A DNA stretch of 8,658 bases from JAWXCH01 sp034440595 (GCA_034440595.1 JAWXCH010000404.1:1-8658), one strand, 5' to 3'; numbered from the stretch's first letter, positions 1 through 6,844 are shown. Notes: generated by a model not told the origin, from the sequence alone. Translations and numbers: made by a program.

Positions 1-341
<341 letters not shown>

Positions 342-351
342 TGTTTGCTTA

Positions 352-377
352 TCGAATGAAACCGAAGCCTCATTCGA
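352..377 (-). other. UUCG-capped RNA hairpin beside the 16S 5' end
   Basis: On the rRNA strand TCGAATGA-GGC and GTT-TCATTCGA pair over 11 base pairs (two of them G-U) around a TTCG loop closed by C-G, the very stable cUUCGg tetraloop. It ends 11 nt upstream of the mature 16S start. There is no T-tract after it, so it is not a terminator. A role in folding or processing of the precursor is the likely reading. Confidence 0.7.
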
Positions 378-532
378 GTTGACTAGCCAAAACTGATTCC
401 AGATTCGATCTGAAAACTTTTTAATACCGAAAAGCCAAGTCCTTTCACCGCAATTGCTTGCAGCTTCCGTTCTCAGCTCGCCAGCGTACAGTCTTGTACT
501 GGCTGAACTTCAAAAAGAGATCAACTACCGAA

Positions 533-545
533 TTGTCAAAGATCT
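533..545 (-). promoter_or_regulatory. boxA-like antitermination site in the 16S leader
   Basis: The rRNA strand reads AGATCTTTGACAATTCGG, close to the boxA element of bacterial rRNA leaders (consensus around TGCTCTTTAACAA or TGTTCTTTGA). It sits about 190 nt upstream of the mature 16S end, a normal place for boxA. In E. coli, NusB-NusE binds this RNA to protect rRNA transcription from premature termination. The TTGACA inside it is not followed by a usable -10 at 16-18 bp, so a promoter reading is less likely. Confidence 0.6.
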
Positions 546-650
546 AGCGCTTAAAGCAAATAGCTACCAACATTAAAACTGTCGGTAACGGGTGACCCAT
601 GAACTAGGCTCCCCCAAACAAGATCCAGTGAACAAATTTCGTTGCTCACA

Positions 651-689
651 GGTTCTTCGTATTTGAGAGCCTGGAGCCGGTTTTGTCAA
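651..689. repeat. interrupted inverted repeat, arm at P2
   Basis: This arm holds GGTTCTTC (651-658), then 11 nt carrying the P2 -10, then CCTGGAGC (670-677), overlapped by GAGCCGGTTTTGTCAA (674-689). All three blocks recur in inverted orientation at 848-894. The arm carries both P2 hexamers. Confidence 0.7.
661..689 (-). promoter_or_regulatory. proximal 16S promoter P2
   Basis: On the minus strand a perfect -35 TTGACA (684-689) is followed after 17 bp by TCAAAT (661-666, 4 of 6 matches to TATAAT). The predicted start is near 654. A run of six A on the transcribed-strand side (704-709) falls at about -50 to -55, where the UP element of strong rRNA promoters lies. Position upstream of boxA and 16S supports an rRNA promoter. 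The weak -10 lowers certainty. The -35 lies inside the 9-bp inverted repeat at 674-696. Confidence 0.6.
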
Positions 690-696
690 CCGGCTC
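674..696. repeat. 9-bp inverted repeat overlapping the P2 -35 box
   Basis: GAGCCGGTT (674-682) and AACCGGCTC (688-696) are perfect inverted copies around TTGTC. The right arm and the loop contain the complement of the P2 -35 hexamer. A third copy of AACCGGCTC occurs at 854-862. It could be a DNA operator or an RNA hairpin in transcripts from P1. On the plus strand T6 follows after 7 nt, but no plus-strand gene ends here. Confidence 0.6.
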
Positions 697-847
697 GAGT
701 CACTTTTTTCGACCTTAATGTTCCCCGAGTTGAATCGCTGGCATTACTGCCGGCATATCCTACTCAAACACGCAAAACTGCGTTGGTCGAATAAAAATCC
801 CCAGAACACTTAGTACGCAAGCCAAGCTAGTTGGTTCTCAAATTGCT

Positions 848-894
848 TTGAAAAACCGGCTCAGCGAGCGTCACTTCCGCTCCAGGGAAGAACC
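848..894. repeat. interrupted inverted repeat, arm at the P1 start
   Basis: On the minus strand this reads GGTTCTTC then CCTGGAGC without a gap (894-879), then 16 nt, then GAGCCGGTTTTTCAA (862-848). These match the plus-strand blocks at 651-689, with one single-base gap in the last block. It begins 2 bp from the P1 -10, so the first transcribed bases of the P1 RNA are this arm. Confidence 0.7.
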
Positions 895-895
895 A

Positions 896-923
896 ATCAT
901 ATCGATCTGCTGAAAAGAGTCAA
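896..923 (-). promoter_or_regulatory. distal 16S promoter P1
   Basis: On the minus strand TTGACT (918-923, 5 of 6) and TATGAT (896-901, 5 of 6) are separated by 16 bp. This is the best sigma70-type promoter in the window. The predicted start is near 889. An A/T stretch at 936-942 falls near -47 to -53, a possible UP element. It lies about 235 bp upstream of P2, giving the tandem arrangement common for rRNA operons. Confidence 0.65.
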
Positions 924-1151
924 CAGGGGTGGGGGAAAATTTCGTAGACTCACGGATCGAAAGCGGTAACGCGTTATTCCGCGACAAGTTGCGTTCGTCG
1001 ACTAACATTCCGTGAGACGCTAGAGTTTGCCGAATGGCAGCCAGATTTCTGAATTTTCAATGACGCATTTTTTGAAGTCTACAGTTAAAGTACTGAGTTC
1101 CGACCCATTCTAGTTCAGCACTTGTGGAATTCCGCAGCCCGGTTTGATTCA
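924..1151. other. divergent intergenic region between P1 and the glycosyltransferase gene
   Basis: No coding or RNA gene is seen here. A 10-bp perfect palindrome TAACGCGTTA lies at 967-976, loosely flanked by CGG and CCG. I could not find a convincing plus-strand promoter for the following gene. The best candidates (TTCAAT with TACAGT, and TTGAAG downstream of it) match the consensus poorly. A G-rich run lies at 926-935. Confidence 0.5.
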
Positions 1152-2267
1152 ATGTCGCAGCAAAAAATCCTGTTTCTACTTAATCAGTTGGTGGTAGGTG
1201 GCACAGAAAGAAACGTAGTCGTTTTGTCGCAGAACCTGGACCACGCTAAGTACGAAATCAAACTTTGGACGTTGCTGCCAGGTGGTGGTTTTGAATCCCG
1301 TGTAGTTAATACCCCGGTTAAGATTCACTGCCTGAATCGAAAATCGCCTAGAGATCCGATCTTTGCGCTGCGTGCCGCCTGGCAAATTGCCCGAACCGAT
1401 GCCAGTCTAGTCCATACTTTCCTGCCAACGATCGGGTTCTACGCCGCCCTGGCACGCCGGCTGTTTTTCCTTCGCAAGCCGATCATCCAGTGGGTAGGTG
1501 CCTCAAACTTTGAGTCGCCGCGGACACGGCTCTATTGGAAATGGCTTTGCGGAAGTGTTGACCTGCTGATCGCCAATTCAGAATCCGTAAAGCAGGAACT
1601 GATTAAGCTCGGTGTAGACCCGGCTAGAATTGTCATCATCAACAATGGTCACGATCTGGCGGCTTATAAGAAACCAGTTGACGTGGCAGCGGTTCGGTCG
1701 GAGTTTCAGTTACAACCGGACCAAAAATTGCTGCTATGTGTCTCGCGACTGGTAAGCTACAAGCGAGTGCGCGATGCCATCGACGCAGTGCCACACATTC
1801 TCGCCAAAGGACACAACGTAAAACTGGTGATTGCTGGCGATGGAGAAGAACGAGAATCCCTTAGCCAGCAAATCAAGGAACTTGGCCTAACCGATCGGGT
1901 CTTGTTGTTGGGCAACCGCGCCGACGTGATTGAGCTGCGTCGTAGCGCTGACCTGTTTCTGTACCCTTCTGAAGTCGAAGGGCTGTGCAACTCGGTCATT
2001 GAAGCTTGCCTGGCACGAATGTCGATTGTCGCCTGCGCAGCACGCGGGGTTGTTGACGTAGTTCAAAACGAGAAAGAGGCATTGCTCGTACCCGAACGCT
2101 CGCCGGAGCGTCTAGCGAGCGCCGTAGATGCCCTGCTTCGCGATCCGGCCAAAGCGGAGCGACTGGCTGCGGCAGCAGAAGAACAGGCGAACCGCCGCTT
2201 CGGCATGCCCGCATTTGTGGAACAAATCTCAGCAGTCTACGACCGCTTGATTGCGAAGGGGAGTTAA
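1152..2267 (+). CDS. GT4-family glycosyltransferase
   Basis: A 371-residue, GT-B fold, retaining glycosyltransferase of the GT4 type, which transfers a sugar from a nucleotide donor to a growing glycan at the cytoplasmic membrane face. Visible signs are VGGTERNV (residues 15-22, the N-terminal glycine loop), the NNGHD segment (164-168) between domains, SRLVSYKR (198-205), AGDGEERESL (228-237), and the EX7E motif with E276 and E284 in the C-terminal donor domain. I chose the ATG at 1152; an in-frame TTG at 1122 would add ten residues (MWNSAARFDS) unlike the family start, and neither start has a Shine-Dalgarno site. It converges on a second GT4 gene near a flippase, so a role in surface or exopolysaccharide synthesis is likely. 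The sugar donor and acceptor cannot be told. Confidence 0.9.
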   Translation: MSQQKILFLLNQLVVGGTERNVVVLSQNLDHAKYEIKLWTLLPGGGFESRVVNTPVKIHCLNRKSPRDPIFALRAAWQIARTDASLVHTFLPTIGFYAALARRLFFLRKPIIQWVGASNFESPRTRLYWKWLCGSVDLLIANSESVKQELIKLGVDPARIVIINNGHDLAAYKKPVDVAAVRSEFQLQPDQKLLLCVSRLVSYKRVRDAIDAVPHILAKGHNVKLVIAGDGEERESLSQQIKELGLTDRVLLLGNRADVIELRRSADLFLYPSEVEGLCNSVIEACLARMSIVACAARGVVDVVQNEKEALLVPERSPERLASAVDALLRDPAKAERLAAAAEEQANRRFGMPAFVEQISAVYDRLIAKGS

Positions 2268-3448
2268 GCACTACCAACGACGTTGCGAATCAGTTCAATG
2301 AACATCTGATACCGTTGTTCGATTGTCGGCAATTGTTCGACAACCTGGCGGCCTCGCGAAGTGAGTTTCTCCCACAATTCCCTGTCGGTCAGTAACGTTG
2401 CAATCTGACCGGCCGCCTGTGCCGCGTCGCGCGGGGAATAATACAACGCCGCATCCTGGCAAACGTCATGTGCAAAGTCGAGGTCGGTCGTCACGATCGG
2501 CAATCCCATGGCCATCGACTCTGGATAGGTCGCCGAAAATGTTTCCAGCAGTGTCGGCAAAAAGCTGATATCGCACGACTGATAAAGTGCCGGGCCATCT
2601 GCGATATCGACTTTGCCCACATTGACAATTCGATCCTGAACCGAAAGTTTTTCGGCTCTTTGCAGGATCGTTTGCCAGATGCGGTTCCCGCTGGGCAATG
2701 TCAAAACAAACTCGAAATCGGTATTGGGTAATCGCTTGGTCAGCTCGCGTGCCACCGCCGGAATGATCTGCAAATTCTTATGCCAGTAAGGTGCCGAAAA
2801 ACAGAGGATGCGAACCTTCTTACCGGTTACTGGAAACGGCTTGGCCGGCACATTCTGACGGTAGTGGTCTCCGCAGGTGTTGGTCACGACATGGCATGTC
2901 GACAACGGAATTCGCAGACGCCGGTGCAGGCCGAGCTTGGCCGTCTCTGCCTGTGTGGTCCAGCTTGTTGCCTGTCGAATCCACCAGCTTTTGTAGAGGA
3001 CCATCCCGAGCCGACCGAGCCACTCCTTGGGAAACTGCGTACGAAATGCCGTCCAACCAAAGTGCGATATCCAGGGGTCATTGCACCCGAGTAAATGGGG
3101 CGAATTGAACTTCACATAGGCCGGCCCGGCCAGCGTGAACACCAGGTTCGCGTCAAAATCGTCGGCAAATTCTCGCAAAGTATTGCGGCTTTGGCGATTT
3201 CGAGCCGGCGACTGTTCGAGAATGAGCGTTTCCGGGGGCAATTGTGCGCCAAACCGATCCAACTCAGCTTTCAGTTTGCTAGAAATCGCAAATCGCCACG
3301 CAATCGACCGATCCGTCTGGCTGTTCTGGATCGCGTGCAAGATGAGCATGCAGGCGGTCTGCAACGCACCACCGACATTCAATGTGGTGCCGTTGAACAA
3401 AACTCGTTGTGGTCGGTCGGTGTGAGTCGGTTCAAAAACCATCGCCAT
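2264..3448 (-). CDS. GT4-family glycosyltransferase, second copy type
   Basis: A 394-residue glycosyltransferase. The N-terminal domain has NVGGALQ (24-30), the usual glycine-rich loop. The C-terminal domain has the CFSAPYWHKN segment (216-225), DISFLPTLLETFSATYPE with the EX7E pair E302 and E310, then MGLPIVTTD (314-322), all typical of GT4. It is only distantly similar to the plus-strand transferase, so the two are not a recent duplication. The gene starts 36 bp after the flippase stop on the same strand and is probably in one operon with it. The start is ATG at 3448 or the in-frame ATG two codons later; no Shine-Dalgarno site precedes either. Its stop codon overlaps that of the convergent transferase. 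Substrate unknown; a role in polysaccharide assembly is inferred from context. Confidence 0.88.
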   Translation of the reverse strand: MAMVFEPTHTDRPQRVLFNGTTLNVGGALQTACMLILHAIQNSQTDRSIAWRFAISSKLKAELDRFGAQLPPETLILEQSPARNRQSRNTLREFADDFDANLVFTLAGPAYVKFNSPHLLGCNDPWISHFGWTAFRTQFPKEWLGRLGMVLYKSWWIRQATSWTTQAETAKLGLHRRLRIPLSTCHVVTNTCGDHYRQNVPAKPFPVTGKKVRILCFSAPYWHKNLQIIPAVARELTKRLPNTDFEFVLTLPSGNRIWQTILQRAEKLSVQDRIVNVGKVDIADGPALYQSCDISFLPTLLETFSATYPESMAMGLPIVTTDLDFAHDVCQDAALYYSPRDAAQAAGQIATLLTDRELWEKLTSRGRQVVEQLPTIEQRYQMFIELIRNVVGSA

Positions 3449-3484
3449 TTCGCAGGTTCAGAGAAGGGGAATTTAGGGGGAGAC

Positions 3485-4819
3485 TCAACGCCGCAGTAAC
3501 AGCGCTTTCCAGGTCATCGCAGTGATGCGACGGGCGGGAGCGTATGCAAAGCCAACGAATAAAACGGCGATGCTATGGGATACAACGACTGAAATAGCAC
3601 ATCCTAACCCAGCGTAAATTGGTATCAGAATCAGACCTAGGGCCAGGAATAGCGTGGCACTAACCGCCGAAACCGCCAGTGTGAAGTAGATCCGGTTTTC
3701 GCTAGTAATCCAGATGTTTTGTGCTCCAGCCAGCGACACCGGCACAATCATCCAAATGAGAACGGCCAAGCTAGAACTCCCTGCGCTGTAGGCTGAACCG
3801 TACAGAACCTGAATGATCCACGGCGCAAGCAAAGACGTGGGAATGGCTACCAGCAATCCGAACAGCGCCATGGCCGTCAAAGCACCCTGCAGTCGGCTGT
3901 AATACAGATCCGTATCGACTTTTTTGGCGTTCAATATCGCGGGGGCCACAGAATTGCAGGCTATTACCGGAACGACGTAACAGACTTCAACCAACGTCGC
4001 CACCACTCCATAGATGCCTAGCTCGTGGTCGCCATGAAAATACCACACCAACAAACGACCGATCCGAGCATTGATCGTGAACGCGAAGAACGCCGCTAGT
4101 GCCAGCGGCCAGCCGGTCGCCAGTAACATTTTGGCTTGCTCTCGACTAAACGTCCAGTGCCGAAAATGTTCGCCGGACATCCAATAAGCCACACCCAACC
4201 CGATTGCAATGAGCGCATAATCGACCGCGTAGGATGCGGCAAAATAAAAGACGTCCGCCGCCGCCAGGATGAGGGCGATTCGCAGCACGCTTACCATGAG
4301 GAAGCTGATCTTTCGAGCAATGGCGGTCTTTCGCGTTTCCACCTTCGCGACAAACCACAGGTTGAGCGTGTCCACGCTTTGGCTTAGCAGTGCAGTCCCT
4401 GTTAAAGCAACCATGCCGATCGTAACAGGGCCAACGTAGGTCAAGTTAAACGTTACCAGCATCAATGCCCATGCGATAAATCCAGATGCCAGTTTCAACG
4501 TAAACGCCGTCCCCAGAAGTTCGTTCTTGCGATCTGGATTGTTGACCAGTTCTCGAATCACGATATGGTCAATTCCAAGTAGCACGATCGGCAACAGAAC
4601 CATCGAATACGATGCGGCAAACGCGAGAATGCCCGCATTGGTGGGCAGCAGATACCGCGAGATCCACGCGGTAATGAGGATCCCCCCGCCGAGTCGCAGG
4701 ATGTACTCGCTGGACTGCCAACTCAGGTTGGAGATGATTCGCCCCGTGCTGGCGCGACCTTCTATCTGACTCCGAATCGCCGCTGGCAAAAGCTTGATGC
4801 AGGATTCGATTAGCGACAT
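3485..4819 (-). CDS. Wzx-like polysaccharide flippase
   Basis: A 444-residue integral membrane protein with about twelve hydrophobic segments (roughly 43-57, 64-84, 103-126, 131-150, 170-188, 195-214, 232-250, 267-292, 312-335, 350-368, 378-400, 403-426). It resembles the polysaccharide biosynthesis/oligosaccharide flippase group (MOP superfamily), which moves lipid-linked repeat units across the cytoplasmic membrane. Supporting details are the N-terminal NLSWQSSEYILRLGGGILI, typical of an amphipathic entry into helix 1, R89-E90 after helix 2, and the late GLGCAISVVVSHS helix. I chose ATG at 4819; a TTG at 4834 would add five residues, and neither has a clear Shine-Dalgarno site. The downstream GT4 gene supports a polysaccharide role. 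Which glycan it exports is unknown. Assignment by topology and context, not by a diagnostic motif. Confidence 0.82.
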   Translation of the reverse strand: MSLIESCIKLLPAAIRSQIEGRASTGRIISNLSWQSSEYILRLGGGILITAWISRYLLPTNAGILAFAASYSMVLLPIVLLGIDHIVIRELVNNPDRKNELLGTAFTLKLASGFIAWALMLVTFNLTYVGPVTIGMVALTGTALLSQSVDTLNLWFVAKVETRKTAIARKISFLMVSVLRIALILAAADVFYFAASYAVDYALIAIGLGVAYWMSGEHFRHWTFSREQAKMLLATGWPLALAAFFAFTINARIGRLLVWYFHGDHELGIYGVVATLVEVCYVVPVIACNSVAPAILNAKKVDTDLYYSRLQGALTAMALFGLLVAIPTSLLAPWIIQVLYGSAYSAGSSSLAVLIWMIVPVSLAGAQNIWITSENRIYFTLAVSAVSATLFLALGLILIPIYAGLGCAISVVVSHSIAVLFVGFAYAPARRITAMTWKALLLRR

Positions 4820-5047
4820 GGAAGGTTTGGCCAACTAGGTTGCAAGCGTGCCGAATGGAGCGAATATCAAATATGCAAAAAACGCCAGCTCTCGTCGTGG
4901 ACCGGTTCCCGAATCTCCCAGTTTATCATGCCGGGCACAATTCGTCGTGTCGCGTTGCAACCGTCAAACTCGTCAACACCATGAAAAACCGCATCTTTAG
5001 AACGGTGTGGTTGCGTTGATCATTTAAGTTCATTTCTCCCAAACAGG
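4820..5047. other. intergenic region between lhgO and flippase genes
   Basis: Both flanking genes read leftward. The stretch should hold the end of the lhgO transcript and the promoter of the flippase operon. Several -35-like TTGACG sequences occur on the minus strand near 4957-4978, but no good -10 lies at the right distance. A weak stem between CAACACC (4974-4980) and GGTGTGGTTG (5003-5012) lacks a T-tract. I call neither a promoter nor a terminator here. Confidence 0.4.
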
Positions 5048-6244
5048 TTAGTCCATTTTCAATTGTTCCACGATTAGCCGCCCAATATTCAGCGACGCCG
5101 TGGCTGCCGGCGAGGGAGCATTCCAGACATTCAATATCCGACCGCGGCGCTCGATCAAAAAGTCATCCACCAGGCTGCCGTCTTGGAGGAGTGCCTGTGC
5201 TCGAACCCCTGCCGGCGCAGGACTGAGATCCTCGGCCTGAACCGCCGGTACCAATCTCTGAAGTGCCGTAACAAAGGCACGTTTTGATACGCTCCGCCAG
5301 ATTTCAGATAGCCCGGCACGCCAATGTTTGCCTGCCAGCCGCAGAAATCCTGGATAACTGAGCGATTCCCACAGATCGCGGCAGGCAATGTCCCGCTTGC
5401 GATACCCCTCTCGGGCTAAGGCCAGGACCGCATTAGGGCCGCACTCGACCTGTCCGCCGATCATTCGGGTAAAATGCACGCCAAGAAATGGAAAATTAGG
5501 GTCCGGCACCGGATAGATCAGATTTCGGCACAGGTGCCGCGCTTCAGGTCGTAACGCGTAATATTCCCCGCGAAAAGGGACGATCCTGGCGGCGGTATCG
5601 TCGCCCGTGAGTCGTGCTACGCGGTCTGCCTGCAGACCGGCACAGGTCACCAGCGATTCGGCTGAAAAGCTTCCGGCGGTCGTGTCTATCACCAGCGGGC
5701 TGCGATCGACATGCACGGCAATCACTTTGGCGTTGCACTGAATCTCCCCTCCGGCGGATCGGACAAGCTCGGCCAGTCGTTGACTGACTTGCCGATAGTT
5801 TACGATGCCGGCTTCCGGTACATGAATGGCGCGAATCCCTGTTGCGTGCGGTTCGATCTCTCGCAATCGCGCTGGCTCGATCAATTCGCAGCGGACGCCG
5901 TTGGCGATTCCCCGCTGATATATGCGCTCCAGCCCAGGCAGTTCCGCCTCGCTGATGGCGACGATCACCTTTCCGCAGATTTCGTAGTCAATTCCCTGCT
6001 CGGCGCAAAACCGTTCCATGGCCAGCTTGCCAGCGCGACAGTTGATCGCGCGGAGCGAGCCGGGTCGGTAATAGATTCCGGAATGAAGAACACCAGAATT
6101 GTGGCCACTCTGGTGGGTTGCCAACTGAGGTTCTTTTTCCAGCACTCGAACTCTTTTGCCGGGAAAAGCCTGTTGGAACTGATACGCCGTCGCCAAGCCG
6201 ATAATGCCCCCTCCAATAATCAGGCAGTCGGCGTTTAATGGCAT
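5048..6244 (-). CDS. lhgO: L-2-hydroxyglutarate dehydrogenase/oxidase
   Basis: A 398-residue FAD enzyme of the DAO family that oxidises L-2-hydroxyglutarate to 2-oxoglutarate. The E. coli member passes electrons to the membrane quinone pool. The N-terminal dinucleotide motif IIGGGIIGLATA (9-20) starts at once, so there is no signal peptide. The family signature HQSGHNSGVLHSGIYY (44-59) is complete, followed by PFRGEYY (223-229), FPFLGVHFTR (251-260) and the C-terminal flavin segment NAPSPAATASLNIG (376-389). Length fits the family (about 400-440). ATG at 6244 is preceded by AGGTGG ten bases upstream. Upstream lies the trxA terminator, so it needs its own promoter or readthrough. No csiD-like glutarate hydroxylase is beside it, so a role in clearing L-2-hydroxyglutarate made as a metabolic by-product is as likely as lysine or glutarate breakdown. 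Confidence 0.93.
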   Translation of the reverse strand: MPLNADCLIIGGGIIGLATAYQFQQAFPGKRVRVLEKEPQLATHQSGHNSGVLHSGIYYRPGSLRAINCRAGKLAMERFCAEQGIDYEICGKVIVAISEAELPGLERIYQRGIANGVRCELIEPARLREIEPHATGIRAIHVPEAGIVNYRQVSQRLAELVRSAGGEIQCNAKVIAVHVDRSPLVIDTTAGSFSAESLVTCAGLQADRVARLTGDDTAARIVPFRGEYYALRPEARHLCRNLIYPVPDPNFPFLGVHFTRMIGGQVECGPNAVLALAREGYRKRDIACRDLWESLSYPGFLRLAGKHWRAGLSEIWRSVSKRAFVTALQRLVPAVQAEDLSPAPAGVRAQALLQDGSLVDDFLIERRGRILNVWNAPSPAATASLNIGRLIVEQLKMD

Positions 6245-6254
6245 AAGAGACTCG

Positions 6255-6260
6255 CCACCT
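6255..6260 (-). promoter_or_regulatory. ribosome binding site of lhgO
   Basis: AGGTGG on the minus strand, ten bases before ATG 6244, matches AGGAGG in five of six positions and supports that start. Confidence 0.6.
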
Positions 6261-6271
6261 GCATTAGTTAC

Positions 6272-6315
6272 AAAAAAAGCCCACCACCATACGCGATCGG
6301 CATATGGTGACAGGC
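6272..6315 (-). terminator. intrinsic terminator of trxA
   Basis: On the minus strand GCCTGTCACCATATGC (6315-6300) and GCGTATGGTGGTGGGC (6294-6279) pair over 16 positions without mismatch if four G-U pairs are counted, around a five-base loop. Seven T follow directly (6278-6272). It lies 62 bp after the trxA stop and only 28 bp before the lhgO start, separating the two genes. Confidence 0.9.
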
Positions 6316-6377
6316 CTTGTTTTTAAACCCAAATACAATGTATCCCGGCATCTGCCACTCAAGCAGGTGACAATTTC

Positions 6378-6704
6378 TTACGCCTTGGCCTGATCAATGG
6401 CCGACTGCAACTGCGTCTTTGGTCGGACGCCAATGAATCGGTCAACGACTTCGCCACCTTTAAAGATAATCAGCGTTGGAATGCTGGATACGCCGTAGGT
6501 GGTCGCGGCATTCGGGTTCTCGTCAATATTGATCTTGCCGATCTTGAATGAGCCCGTGTTCTCGCTGGCCAGTTCTTCGATCATTGGCGCGATCATGCGG
6601 CACGGGCCGCACCAGGGAGCCCAAAAATCGACCATCACCGGCTGCTCAGCGCCGAGGACTTCTTGCTCAAAAGTGGCATCGGAAAACTCTTGGACTTTCG
6701 CCAT
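6378..6704 (-). CDS. trxA: thioredoxin
   Basis: A complete 108-residue cytoplasmic thioredoxin, the small dithiol carrier reduced by thioredoxin reductase that reduces ribonucleotide reductase, peroxiredoxins and other targets. It has the active site W31-C32-G33-P34-C35 inside the FWAPWCGPC block, the buried D26, the cis-proline P76 (IPT) and the usual FKGGE and IG turn near the C-terminus. Length is the family norm. ATG at 6704 has a good GGGAG site nine bases upstream. It has its own promoter (6760-6789) and terminator (6272-6315), so it forms a single-gene unit. It is divergent from the AcuI-type gene across about 190 bp. Confidence 0.97.
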   Translation of the reverse strand: MAKVQEFSDATFEQEVLGAEQPVMVDFWAPWCGPCRMIAPMIEELASENTGSFKIGKINIDENPNAATTYGVSSIPTLIIFKGGEVVDRFIGVRPKTQLQSAIDQAKA

Positions 6705-6713
6705 GATCGCACT

Positions 6714-6718
6714 CTCCC
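6714..6718 (-). promoter_or_regulatory. ribosome binding site of trxA
   Basis: GGGAG on the minus strand, nine bases before ATG 6704, fixes the trxA start. Confidence 0.75.
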
Positions 6719-6759
6719 ACTGTAAAGATGCTCGGCCCCGTTGTACAAAAAATGAATCT

Positions 6760-6789
6760 GTATAAGTAAATACCGCAGTGGCCGCTCAA
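6760..6789 (-). promoter_or_regulatory. candidate trxA promoter
   Basis: TTGAGC (6784-6789) and TTATAC (6760-6765) lie 18 bp apart on the minus strand, giving a leader of about 50 nt. Both hexamers are only moderate matches, so this is a candidate. Confidence 0.4.
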
Positions 6790-6814
6790 TCTTACGCGAC
6801 CGGCGGGCCGACCT

Positions 6815-6844
6815 TTGCCGATTCAAACAGCACGGAATTATAAA
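6815..6844 (+). promoter_or_regulatory. candidate promoter of the AcuI-type gene
   Basis: TTGCCG (6815-6820) and TATAAA (6839-6844, 5 of 6) lie 18 bp apart. The start would be near 6852, about 42 nt before ATG 6894. That start would leave almost no leader for the upstream GTG at 6858, which speaks against the GTG. Confidence 0.45.

Larger units (their letters stand above)
342..889 (-). other. pre-16S rRNA leader (transcribed, non-coding)
   Basis: This stretch lies between the inferred P1 transcription start (about 889) and the mature 16S 5' end, and holds no convincing protein gene. It contains promoter P2, a boxA-like site, a hairpin capped by a UUCG loop at 352-377, a weaker bulged hairpin at 480-503 (GTACA/TGTAC with CCA/TGG), a small CTTCC/GGAAG hairpin at 874-890, and a CGCA-AAAC-TGCG hairpin at 771-782. 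The leader would be about 550 nt from P1 or about 310 nt from P2, long but reasonable for an rRNA operon. The extent is inferred from promoter positions. The partner strand that would complete the RNase III processing stem lies beyond the 16S 3' end and cannot be seen. Confidence 0.6.

Noticed and set aside
533..550. TTGACA inside the boxA-like site read as a third 16S promoter
   Set aside because: No -10-like hexamer lies 16-18 bp downstream on the minus strand, and the surrounding CTTTGACAA fits boxA better.
674..709. Hairpin followed by T6 on the plus strand, resembling an intrinsic terminator
   Set aside because: No plus-strand gene ends upstream, the T-run starts 7 nt after the stem, and the site is better explained by P2 and its UP-like A-run on the other strand.
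1122..1151. TTG start extending the plus-strand glycosyltransferase by ten residues
   Set aside because: No Shine-Dalgarno site, rare start codon, and the added residues are unlike family N-termini, which begin near MSQQKILFLL.
4974..5012. Possible terminator stem after lhgO
   Set aside because: The pairing is short and bulged and no T-tract follows on the minus strand.
5711..6238. 175-codon open frame on the plus strand opposite lhgO
   Set aside because: It lies wholly inside the strongly conserved lhgO coding region and shows no recognisable domain; a shadow frame.
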